Of a stretch of 64,000 bases of DNA, positions 47,486 through 59,300 are shown piece after piece; positions within the stretch are counted from its first letter, which is position 1, and every line of letters starts with the position of its first letter. The translations under genes and the position numbers were made by a program. This stretch comes from Periconia sp. R9002 (lineage: Eukaryota > Ascomycota > Dothideomycetes > Pleosporales > Periconiaceae). The notes under the pieces were generated by a model. That model searched no databases. It saw only the letters and a list, made by a program, of their open reading frames with translations, and had not been told where the DNA came from. The stretch is taken from NCBI GenBank assembly GCA_023627715.1, contig JAMAHW010000128.1, positions 1 through 64,000 of the forward strand. Reading direction: 5' to 3'.

Positions 47486-49156
47486 ATGGATAATGCACTT
47501 GCAAAAGGGGTGTCGCAGGTTGTACCGAAACGACATTGTTGGGGGTGTCTGCAGCGACGTCTTGTCTGCGATGGGACCCGACCATGCTGTAACAGATGCC
47601 AAATGAACGGCACAGTGTGCCCCGGGTACGCCGAGAAGAAGCCACTCAAATGGGTTGAAATTGGAAAGAAATCTCGACATCGAGGAAGCAAGAAAAAGCC
47701 CTACTCTCAACCTGGTCGAGGCAGAAATGGCCACGGCACGCAAGCTCGTATTCAACCAGTACCACAATCTTCAGAACTGGAACAAAGTGACGTTGCGCCA
47801 ATAATGGATGTGGAACTCCGATCTGATACCAATGATTTGATACAGGCTGTCCGATACTGCAAGCCCTCCCAGCCTAACATTAGTGTAAATTTTGGACTGA
47901 CTAATAACCACCAGATAATTCTTGGATACTTCCTACTATGCAAAGCCTCAACGACCTAGCTCCCAATTCATTTCTCACTCACATACCGTGGGAAACAGTG
48001 AAGGACTTCCCTCCTGCCATAGCCCATGCCTTAGTCTGTAGGGCACTAGACCATCGATTTCATCAACTCCCGGACACAGACAAGGCTGTTAGCAACTCAG
48101 TGGAAATACGTACTCAATTACTATTCCACAGGGGTGCTGCCCTCCGTACTATTGCCGAGATTCTTGGCAATGCAAAAACACGTGCGTCCGACTTAGCGGT
48201 GGGCTCGATACTATTCTTCATGGGCGTAGACGTACGTATACTTTTCGGCCACCACTGCGAATTATATTAGCTGATCTTCTGGCAGACAAGGCTATCTCCA
48301 AGTCACTGGCGGGATCACTATGATGGAGTCACGAAGCTGATGTTGCTTGTCGGTGGCCCACAACGGCTTTTCAAACCGACTCCTCATTTGGACGCGGCAA
48401 TCATTTTCTACGTCATGTAAGAATTCTCCACTGTGAGTTTTGGAGACGGTGTCCCTGATCAGTTATTATAGCGTAGGCGTAATCGGCAACACCACGAGTC
48501 CAGCCTATAACCTAGCATCGCCACGTGTACCTCTAGAGCACTGGGATTCAATTGCAGTTTTATATGACCATGGTCTATACCCGACACTTTTCTGTCCACC
48601 AGACCTATTCCTATCAATCGTCAGGATTAATTATCTAAGGCACCAAGTTGTGCATGCATGTTATGTGGGCGATTCCCCCCAGATCGAAGCCGAAAATATA
48701 TTATGGCATATAGAACAGCATTCTCCGGAATGTTGGGCCATGTCTGTACCACTTGGTAGGACAGGGCTCATAACTATCAGCAGCATACTCAAGTGCGCGA
48801 CGATGATATATTGTGTGTCTTCTCTCCAAAGCCTCGGGGTCCTTCCAAATTCCGAAACGCTGCGATCACTTACGCAGCAGCATAATAAACAACTGGGCAT
48901 GCTCTTAAAGGGATCATTGGGGTCTTTGGTTACGAAACATATCATGATGAAATGCATGACTTGGCCGTTAGTTGTTTTCGGCATGCGAGCTAGTACCGGT
49001 GACATGAACTTTGTTCTGCAAGAGCTTGAAAATATAGCACATGACACTGGCTCATGCCTACCTCTAATGGCAAAGGCAGTTTTGGTGAAGTTTTGGCAGT
49101 CAGGGGCAGTGGGATGGGATGAATGTTTCTACAAGCCATTTGTGTTCATCACTTAG
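47486..49156 (+). CDS. Zn2Cys6 transcription factor
   Basis: Exons 47486-47882, 47915-48231, 48286-48416 and 48472-49156 give 509 residues. The zinc cluster at residues 18-45 fits C-x2-C-x6-C-x6-C-x2-C-x6-C exactly (CWGC...C...C..C...C), then a basic stretch KSRHRGSKKK. The rest matches the fungal-specific regulatory region found in DUF3468-type factors (SHWRDHYDG...LLVGGP, GNTTSPA). The first intron as I place it is only 32 nt, unusually short; a different join is possible. It may control the divergent hydrolase. Confidence 0.85.
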
Positions 49157-50024
49157 TCCTAGCATTTGCCAACACTTTTCTTAATATATATTCGTGTCTC
49201 ACATACTTCGATTATACTTCGATTGTGCTGTGTAAGAATTTAGGAAGCTTCTATAGTAGCATTGATTTCGACGCTTTTATTAATGCGGGACAGAAATATG
49301 TTAGACTTCGCGTGGTTGCGCAATATTCAATTTGGAAAAAACAAAGCTTCTACATCTTTCGGGTGCTATATTCTACTAACGATCTCCTAGTTTAACTGCA
49401 GAGCACTCATACCATGAGTTCGTTAAGATAATTGGTACGCTCTCAATATACTTCGGCGGTGACGCTGCTCGTAGACTCAGCCGAGTTTTTCGGCGATCTA
49501 GCGTTTACAGAAACGGTAAAATTGATATTACGTTGACTATTTCGGAAGCATTGCCAGATGGAGTGTCACAGCAAGATTTGGACTGATATATTCGCACGAT
49601 TTAGGCAAGAGAACCTGGCGACAGAGGACATCAGGTTCGGAAGCTTGCTAGGTGGAACGTTTGGTTCAAGCCATGAGTATGTTGAAGATGGTGTTCGCTC
49701 CCTGTGAAGATTGATGTATTAACAATTATTCACGGTGGAGTAGGCTCAAGGGGAAATAGGGGTAGTTAAGCTTGCTGTATTTCTACATATCTCATTTGAG
49801 ATGGTACTGGCAATAAACAGTATATTCAAGTTTACATTTAATCTTCAGTACTTGCGATATATTTACTTTAAAAAAACACAAAAACAAGCAAATAAAATAT
49901 TATAAAGCAGGCCGTCAGACAATAAGATGAGCACGTATCCAATTCTGCACCTCAGGAATATTGCCCTTATCCCATGAAATAATTTCTTAGCGACCACAGC
50001 TACCTTACAGCACATCTCTCGATC
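49157..50024. other. Intergenic, tail-to-tail
   Basis: 870 bp, A/T-rich near 49860-49910 with an A-rich run. No gene seen. Confidence 0.5.
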
Positions 50025-53000
50025 CTACCCCAAAGTATTCCTAATGTACGTTAGTCTAGATGCTATTGCATTTTTAAAGAATTTCTTACTAGAGATTTGT
50101 GCATTGCCGGTGTCTTGAAGCCCCCACCGGCGATCTTCGTCTTCATCTTCTGGCGATTCAACACATCGCTCTAGGTGGACTTTATCAGCGCTAAAGAAGA
50201 GAAGATCAGATGATCGCCTACTTGCCTGTTCAATTGTACCTCTCATTACATATCGAATACACATGACCCGTTCGGTCTGCCCTATGCGCTGCGCTCTGGC
50301 CAAAGCCTGAAGCTCGAGAAATGGATTCCATTGTGGCTCAAGGAGGTAAATTCGCGTTGCAACAGTGAGGTTCAAACTATGCTTCTTAGTCGCAGTATTG
50401 AGTCAACAAATTGAAGCTACAAACCCCTCTGATCCCGTACCCAGAGTCATCAACAGAATGTTGGGTCCGAGCATGGACTTGTATTCCTTAAGCACCCTCA
50501 GTCTCTGCTTCAGGCTTAAGCTGCCGTGAATGATGTCGTATTTCATCCCTGAACTTTTGAGTAACTCTGACGCCATGTCAAGCGTTTTCTTCCATGACGA
50601 AAACACGATACTGACTTCTGTTTAGCTGATGGACCTATAATGCAGTCTTATCTCCCTACCATTTGTGCCCGGGGTCCATTTTTATATCGCGTAGAAGCGC
50701 TATGAGTTTTGATGGATATGGAAACGCGGCTTCCTGATGGATTGAACCAGTTGTGTCTGTGCCAGTATGATTGGCAAGATCTGGTCGCGCAATGTTTGAG
50801 GCACAGAGAGTGCAAGCTCTCTTCTTACCTAAACATTGTGGCAAGCAACTATGGCACACGAGATGTTTGCACGGATGGATAAACATACCTGCGTTCCTTT
50901 CCCCTACTGGATCAATACAGAAGATAGGTTCAGAACACTTCGCACATATATTCTGATCAAACTGCTGAAGATAAGAAAGAATTTCGTCATCTGACTCATC
51001 TAGTTCTCTCTGAATTTTTCTTGGGCCATTGTTGCAGAAAAGCCGTAGCTCGTGAATTGACTGGAGTGTAGTAGAGGCCACTTTGGTTTTGGTGACTCCA
51101 CTGACGGCCATTTGAACTTGCTTCCTATAATGCTCATACAGTTCGTCGTATTGGTACCGTTCCTGATCAGAGAATGACAAAATTCGCTGTTCGGCAATGG
51201 GTTCAGGCAAGCCAAGAATATCCCTTGTCCGCCTTAGACAAATTGTCTTCAGCAGGATCTGAAGGTTGTGGAAACCGGTACTCTTTTCTGACAATGTGGG
51301 TGCAATAATACAAGTGCGGAATACTGATGCCCGCTCCAAGTCTGGCACTCTCAGAAATGCGACGAGACTACCCAAATCCTCCAGTCGGTTTTGAATTGGT
51401 GTTCCTGTGACGCACCAGCGGCGTTGTGCTGAAATCTGCTGTACTGCCTGGAATTGCTTTGTCGTGCGATTCCGAATCTTGTGCGCTACACAGCATATCA
51501 TTAGTTACAACCTTCGAAACAAACATTGAGGGCTCCTAGCCTTCGTCCAGTACTATCCGAAACCAGTGAATTTTTGATAGTGGCGCCTGTCCTCGCTTGC
51601 TATCCTCCAATGCTGTCGCAAACGTAGTAAATACGACGTCTTTCTCCTCCAGAAGATTCACCTCCGATTGTCGGTCGCTTCCGATGTGCCTATGGAACGT
51701 GATTTTATGGGGATATGTGTGTCTGATCTTGTGAGTAGACGGTGTTAATACTAGGTGAATGGTGAAGAACCTACGCACGAATTTCATCGATCCAGTTGTC
51801 AATTAGAACTGCTATGAGTTAACAGGCTTACCACTCATTACGCTATATCTTATTCGATGGAGTTATTACCGGTGGATGGTACCATGATCAAGGTCGCTCT
51901 TGACGGTTTCCGACCACTTGATTTTCCGGCCGAGTCCTCCTTGAAGGCTGAAACAAAGGCCGAAGCGTCCTGGAGCGTGCGCGCGATAGCAGATAGAAAT
52001 GTTAATGACTTTCCAAGCCCCATATCATCCGCAAGGATCCCGCCTCGCGGTTCATTACGCTCTGAGGATTTGGCTTTGGTCAAAATATGTTGAAAACTAA
52101 GCACCAGTTCAGTTTATGTCTAGTTCAAGCCAACGAGTCTGTTAAGCTTACAATCTATCCCCGCGTATCCGCTTTTCTCGCCAGAATGTCAACCCTGTCG
52201 GCGGTTGCCCGCTTTCTCGCTGCATGATAAAATCGAGAGCCGTCATTTGATGCCTGATAAAGACATCAACACGTTGTTCTACGGCAAAAGGCAAGGCTCA
52301 CTTACGGCATGATCTGACTTTTGATTTTGTTGGCATCTGTTTCGATCTCATGTAGAATACTTGTATGAGAAAGAAGTGAGTTCAAAATGAGTTCTAACTC
52401 CCTCTCCGCAGATTGTGCAGTTGGTCTTGGGTCGCCTCGAGCTGGAGTACTTGGATCAAGAACAGGTGCGGGTGTCTCGTCTGGTTCGTTCATCTCCTCA
52501 TCAGATTTTTCGTCAAAGCCATCGAATTCCAGAATCTGAGGATTTAGATACTCTTCGTTGCCCACGTCATGGATGGGTATTTGCAGATATAAACCCGAAT
52601 GGAGAAGAATGTTCCCAACTTTGCCGGCATGGTGCCTGAAGCTGTACACATGTACATCAACAACGAAGGTTGCATTATTGTAAGGCTGCCATGAATCTCT
52701 GAATTTTTTCCAGTATTCGTAGTCCATGCACGCCTGGAAGCGGACACTGAAACCCACAAGTTGTCGAGCTTTCCTACAGAAGCTCTTGTCTAAATGTGCA
52801 AATGCGCTTCCTTCATTCAGGAGCTCAAAATAGTCGCCGATTTGAGATATTTCTAGCGCGATACTAGATTTCGGCGATTCAAGAAGCGGTGGAGAGGGAA
52901 AGAATCCCCTCGCGTGTTTTCGCAGTTGCGCATTCACATCAACGACCTGATGAAAGTAAGAATTACGGAGCTAGCCACTGTTTTTGTCGCGTTGGTTTAC

Positions 53001-53141
53001 CGAGCCTAATAAGCATAAAGGCTCATCGGTTACCGTTGAGCTAGGTACAATTGGTGGCTCGTCGAATGGTAAATGTATATCCTCAAATTCAGCTGGATAT
53101 GGGCGTTTGAGTGGCAACGAGTTGTAAGGCTCCCAGTCCAT
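50025..53141 (-). CDS. SNF2-family helicase with RING finger (RAD5/ULS1/HLTF-like)
   Basis: About nine exons that join in frame, giving roughly 880 residues. Motifs in order: DDMGLGKS (Walker A), DEAH formed by splicing, GTPIQNRLEDLGSL, LRRT, a RING finger (CAKCSEPI...HPCKHLVCHSCL...CTLC), then KCIVFSSW, LMTLGTGSEGLNLT and the QWNPFLELQALARAQRIGQ box. The RING embedded between the two ATPase halves is diagnostic for the RAD5/HLTF/SHPRH/ULS1 branch: DNA-dependent ATPases with ubiquitin-ligase activity in DNA damage tolerance. The N terminus is variable and lacks a HIRAN domain that I can see. The intron after DEA uses GC-AG (51486-51540). Start ATG at 53141 follows an in-frame stop. Confidence 0.88.
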
Positions 53142-54129
53142 GACTATGATCTGAGGTTGGGATGGATATATCTTCAGGCCGTGTGAGGTCCGTGGTAATA
53201 TTTCTAGTGGGTATGCTGAAATTTAGTTTTCTTCGCCCAGAAAAGGTATTGAGGGACCTTCGACCGGGTAAAACATGGCCGGGGCCCCAATGAAAGATTG
53301 CGGCTGACGGGAAGTCAGGGGGCAGTGCTTGTGGGACTGTTGCAGGCGGCCAAATTAGGCGATCACCCCACCCCGGCCCATCAGAAAGCCACACTCAGCC
53401 TGGTCTATCTATGTCCACCAGAAATCTGCCGTCTGTGAGCCTAAAATAAGCGCAAGCATTCACAAGGCCTCCCGTTCACCGACTCGGTTTTTCCCTTGCC
53501 TTCATTGCCAGGATGGTTATGGTTGAACAAGTCATTGGTGATCGCTACGCCGTTGACTTCGATGTCCTAAAGGAGTTTCTCCAGTCCCTGTTCAATCCTG
53601 GCGATTTTGACATTCTCGTATGTTTTCCAAAGCTTTGGGGAGATGTGACTCTAATGCGAAGCTTAAAGTATCCTGATGACGAAGGCGGCGACAAATGGAA
53701 GGTCAAAATACCGCGGTATTTGACTCATGTACATTAGATCGTTCCCATGATTATTTTGGGAGATCGGCTGACCCAAAAATCTAGATTGAACTCCTGGACC
53801 TCCAAGCAAAGTTCGAAGAGATGCTTTAGACGGCTTGGTGAGGGGAGGGAGGAAGAGGGCGGGGTAGTTGCTATCATGCCAGCGAAGCGGCCGTGCTTTG
53901 AACGCGGTATACAACTACCGATACCAGTTGCCTCAGGAACGATTGTAGAACTCTGTATTCCTTGAAAAGGCGCACTAGGAGCCTTGAACTCTTTTATCGA
54001 AACATTGGGCTTCCAAGCTCAATGCTTATAAAGCCGGTGTGGCGGAGCACTGTACCCCGCAAAGATCTATTGACCGGCTCACATTATCAATAATCAACAA
54101 AACCTTCGTAGGCGGCAGATACATTTGTT
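53142..54129. other. Intergenic with one small ORF
   Basis: 990 bp, containing a 74-codon frame (53513-53737), annotated separately. Otherwise nothing seen. Confidence 0.5.
53513..53737 (+). CDS. Possible small protein, unassigned
   Basis: A 74-codon frame starting MVMVEQVIGDRYAVDFDVL and ending KVKIPRYLTHVH. An optional 51-nt phase-0 intron (donor GTATGT after 53619) would shorten it without changing frame. It has the look of a small soluble or fragmentary domain, but I do not recognise it. It could be the first exon of a gene lost downstream. Confidence 0.3.
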   Translation: MVMVEQVIGDRYAVDFDVLKEFLQSLFNPGDFDILVCFPKLWGDVTLMRSLKYPDDEGGDKWKVKIPRYLTHVH

Positions 54130-55922
54130 ATGAAGGTTGATAATAAAATGGACAGCTCAAATCCAGAACCATATCAAGGCTGGGAAAAATATCCTGAGAA
54201 TGTTTCTCCGTACCTGCTGGACACAGACGCGGCTCGTAGCAATCGTCGCTTGAGTCAGCGGAGCAAAGAGCTTTTCGTCGCGAACCACGACTCCAAATTT
54301 TCGTACTTGGATTTAAACCAGCAGCACACTAGCATGTATCCTCGGCCTGAATTTATGACCGTAGCTAATTATTGGTTCCGAAAGATGGTTACCGCGATGT
54401 CAAAATACAGCAGATCCGAACAACAGAGCAAATGTTCGATATTCTGGCAGTACCTCAAGCCAACTCAGTATTGTCTGTGATGGTATCCTCCAATTGAATC
54501 GAAACTAACGGTGTACAGCTTCATCAATCAAAAACATTCATGGAGTCGCTTCAGTATCAGCGAGGAACATTTCCGTCGCTTGTTCACGCGCCTTCGAGTT
54601 CATCCGAGTTTTCTAGACGTCGTACACACATTCGGTGAAAAGATAGGACCAGTTGAAGAAGGCTTCAGTTCTTTTTCTGTGGATATTCGACCTGACTCAG
54701 CTTACATCAATCAAACAACTATCATCCAGGACTGTAGCTACTGTACTGGTATGATGCCCATACTTTACGTTCATATCTAACATTCTTCCAGATATCTCAT
54801 ACAACCTCAAGTACATTTCAAAGCACGGCCGAAAGTTGCCCAAGGATCCCTTCTCGATTAGAGAAATTGGCATATATCAACACTTTTCGAGTGCAGACCA
54901 TCGGTGTAGTTGGGTGTTGCTACAAGCCTCGGATCAGCTCAAAGAACGGCTGAGGAGAAGTTTCCAGTCTGACGAGCAAGCACTGCCAGCAAAGCAATTT
55001 TTGTTACATTCAATGATTATTCTAGACATATCTGAGGAGTGGCGAGAATATCTGATCTATCTGGAAGACCGATTCTCCGAACTAGTAAGTCTATGATACT
55101 ATATGGGGATGTTAAATCAATAATTTGTGCAGGTCGATAAAGGATTTTATACAAATGTCACCGGCCAGCATCTAGAAGGTGACATAGTTGCAGATTTCTC
55201 TGACACTAGGAGACTGCACATTTTAACCGACAAATTGCGGAGACTAGTCCAGATACTGAATCAAAATATTCGCATTGGGAACCATTTGAAGGTGGGGATA
55301 ACAAGAATTGCGAAAGCCTCGTCGCCAGCTTTGCGGTGTAGTATCGATCAGTTCCAAGCTAAAGTGGACAAGTTCTTGTTCGTACAGGAGACGAGTCTCG
55401 GGAGAATGGAAACACTGATCGCCCGATCTGGCGGGATCGGCCAGCTTGTACGTGTGAGCCTCGACTCAGCAACTTATTACTAATTTATGACCATGTAGGT
55501 GCAAAGTATTCAGGACATCCGAGCGGCGGAGGCAGGCAAGAAAATCAATCACGAGATGCGCAAGCTGACAGAGCAGGGCGTGGACGAAAACAAGCTGATG
55601 AAAAGGCTCACGGAACAAACAACACGGGATACGAGATCTATGATGGCAATCGCACTGATCTCTGCAATATTCCTCCCTGCCACGTTCTTGGCGGTAAGTA
55701 GCCCTTCGACAACAGTTGCATCCTAGCACGAGCACTGACAGGGATAAGACTTTGTTCGGGTCCAACTTTTTCGTTTTCTCTGAGGACCGAAACGCTCTGA
55801 CTGTGGCTTCCAATTTCTGGGTATACATTGTTATTGCGATTCTATCTTCCGGGGTAACGGTGATCATCTGGTTTGTGTGGAGGCGACGCAAGCTGAGGCA
55901 GCCTATCACTGAAGATGTATAA
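54130..55922 (+). CDS. CorA-like membrane protein (Mg2+ transporter superfamily)
   Basis: Six exons (54130-54476, 54519-54748, 54792-55084, 55133-55447, 55499-55693, 55749-55922) join in frame for 517 residues. A long cytosolic domain holds a predicted coiled helix (QETSLGRMETLIA, then VQSIQDIRAAEAG). Two C-terminal transmembrane helices follow: MMAIALISAIFLPATFLA, and VYIVIAILSSGVTVIIWFVW. The loop reads GSNF, where true CorA has the selectivity motif GMN, so cation transport is doubtful. Such fungal variants are common near HET and NLR genes. It lies 394 bp upstream of the NLR gene, on the same strand. Confidence 0.86.
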
Positions 55923-56316
55923 GCGCCGTGCAACGCCCCGCACTCTCCGGTCGATCAGCTGAATTAGATTTGTTTGCCCGCTGCCATGAGATTTCGCGAA
56001 GCTTTCAGCAAAATTTGGAGGCTATCTTGGTGAGGCAGCTTTTTAGTGAAATCTATGATTTTCTTCCCGAAACTGTGGAGATTTCATGCGCGCTGACTTC
56101 CTGCTGCCTATACCTATCCGAAGGAGACCGGTGAAGGTTATCTGATCACTGCGTTGCAGGTGCGTCTTCGCTTAGGCAATGCTGTCCAATGTGCTGTGTA
56201 GGACCGGTGAGCGCAGTTTGACGTTCTTATTTTCTACGTGAAACCCATGAAATTGTTCTATGCCGTGAGAGGCATCGCGTTTTGTGTTCTAACTGCCTCC
56301 GACAAGAAGCAGCACC
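55923..56316. promoter_or_regulatory. Spacer between CorA-like gene and NLR gene
   Basis: 394 bp; the promoter of the NLR gene should be here. No element recognised. Confidence 0.4.
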
Positions 56317-59300
56317 ATGGAGGGTGAAGTGCCGTGCATGGTTGCTCTCGACTACCTAGAATGCAGCGAAGTGAAGCCTGTCAGCGAGTGTGTACCGCCT
56401 GGTAGTGCTACATTTTACATTCCTGCGCGCAAAACCCGGGCCTTATTCGCAGAAAACTCCCATGGGTTGACACTGGAGGCTTTGTTCCTTTGCCCTTGCA
56501 AACGATGCGTGGAAGACGGTGGACCGGTGGATGAACGCTCAACAAGATTCAATAAGCTGAGGGAACAAGAGTTAAGAGGCGAATACGCTCTTATATATGG
56601 TTTGCTGATCTACATCCGAAGACCGGGACTCATCAGAAAATTTCAAAAACACGAACTCAAGCTGCAGGGGACGAATTATCTTCTAGAAGATGATTTTAAG
56701 AAGTTACACCTCGAAAATATCTCTAACCTTCCTCAGGTACAGAGGAAAGTAATAGATGAACAGTACAAGTTTCTCGTTCGAAAGCTACAACCATATTCCG
56801 ACATCACGGCTATCTCGGCAAAAGAAGTGCTACCAATCAATGAAGATCCAAACCCCAAGGGTAAGGGAAGTTTTGCCGAAGTGTGGTGTTTTGAATTTCA
56901 AGATGACGAATATCGTTCGCAAGAATTTGGAAAGGTAAATCCACCTACTCGATATTAAGCTACGATTCTAATTCCACAGAATATCACAAGATTTGCCCGA
57001 AAGATCTTCAATCGAAGCATGGTGAAATCGGCCGCGAAAGAATGGAACAATCTGCAACAGCTTTCAAAAGATGAGAATCATCCGAACTTAATGGTTGCAC
57101 TCGGCGCGTATTGGCATGGCAATATCTTCTTTATACTTCAAGAAGAAGCAGAGCAATCTCTCCTCGATTATCTCAAGGGAAAAGGTGACAAGTTTGAGTC
57201 CAAGGAACTATGGAAGCAGATGAAGGGAGTTGCTGACGGGTTGGCGACGCTCCATAATCTGTACAAAGGAACCAGGATCGCCTACCACCAGGATCTGAAA
57301 CCCGCGAACATACTAATAGTCAAACGAACATTGAAGATTGCGGACTTCGGATTGCTCGCATTCAAGCCCGTACCAAAGCCTGGAGAAGATGGTTCAACTG
57401 GGGTTCCAAAAGCCCACAATATTGACTATTACACTGCTCCCCGGCGGCGAACATATACTCGTGATTCGGACATCTGGTCTTTGGGATGCGTCATGTCAGA
57501 ACTTGCTACTTGTGATTTGCAAGGACGAGATGAGTTTTCAAAGTACAGGAACGATCGCGCCGTTGGTGACACTCCACGATTCTTTTCTGGAGAGGCTGTC
57601 AAAGCCTCAGTTCTGCAAAAACACGATCTGCTTTACAACTTGGTACAAACCAAAGGATCTTCAGCCGGGAATGCCCACATAACCGATTTCCAGGACCAAT
57701 TCTATGTCAGAGAATTTTTTATTCTCCTTAACAGCATGTTAGGGCATAGACTAGGTCTTGGGAACTCACCACAAATTACAAATGAGGTTGCCGTGCCCGA
57801 TGCAGGTTATGTTGCTAAAACTATCGAAAAACTGCTCAAAAGGGCAATACGCGAAACCGCGCTCGATAACGGCTTTGAAGATCTCAATCTAGGGCAACAA
57901 TGTCTGGAATTCGCAACTCTTGATCTGTTATTTGAAAAGCATCTCAAAAGTTTTATGAATGCTTTGACCGAGAGGAACAGACCTAGGTTTTCCGTTACAA
58001 CTCTAACTAACTTGAAGCAATATATTGTCAACCTTCAAGCCAAGCAGCAAAGAGATCGTCGCCAGCGAGGCTTTGCACGTCTACGTTCGTTCCTAGAACG
58101 ATTCGAGGAAGTCGGTGAAATGATCAAGGAATCGCCTGATGCGATGAGATTCATGGGCTGCATCTGGGTACGCAAAATTCATCCCAATAAGCAAACCTAT
58201 GGTTGACAATCCTTAGGGGCCAGTCAAACTCGTACTTGAGGTATGATTTACTCATTAGTTATTTTTTTGACATGTGTAAATATAAGAAACAGGCGACCGA
58301 AGAACACCCTGATGTCTCCCATGAAATTCTTTCCCTCTACGAGCAAATTGGAAGAAACCAACCATCCGCTTCCATGTACAAAGAACTGCCCGTTACTCAG
58401 GTAGACTTGACACAAATCTTATCTGAGGCATTCAGGGACGTAGTAGAGGTGAACAAATTGCTTGTTCTTTACTTCCAGCAACGACGTAAGCTATCTACTG
58501 CATGCTTCGTCCAACATATTTCTTACCCAAATCAGTGTGGACAGAAATCTACGCCACTACATGGAGTCGACACAAACCAAAGTTATCTGGTATAATAGCT
58601 CGCATGGTATCACGTTACAATCTTGTGAGCAATAAAGCAAGTATCTCCCAGTTCGACCTTTTCCTAACCGAGTCTACAATTCAAGAAGGGCAGCGTTTTT
58701 CAATGACCGACGTCGAGAACTTGGGTCGTATGCAGGCGGTGAATGCTTGGCTGAAACCGACAGATTTGGAATTTGAACAGGAATTCTTGATGGAAGTGCG
58801 AGCTAATTACCCCGAAACTTGTCGCTGGCTCTTAAGAGACGAAACATTCGATGAATGGTTTGATCCGCAGTGCACAGCAACAACATCACCAAAAGTGCTG
58901 TGGCTCAACGGGAAACCTGGTGCTGGTAAGAATTCACACTTGTCGTTATTTCAATCCCAAAGAGCTGTAATATTTATATCTCGGCACCAGGTAAAACGGT
59001 TCTCGCATCTTTGGTCGTGGAAAAGGCAAGAGCACTGCAACCAGCCCCCACGGTTCTGTTCTTCTATTTTAAACACGAGGATAACGATCGAAATAATTTC
59101 CTTTCCATGGCTCGAACTTTACTGATGCAAATCATCAAGCAAACCCCGCTTGCCCTCGATTATTTCTACAGTAAATGTTGCGACAGCGGAGGGGTTCCGC
59201 TCAATTCCCGCGCACCAATCGAAGAGCTCCTCGCTTTCGCATTGGGAAATTGCACTTCAGCATATATTATACTGGACGGCATAGATGAGTGTCAGTCAAG

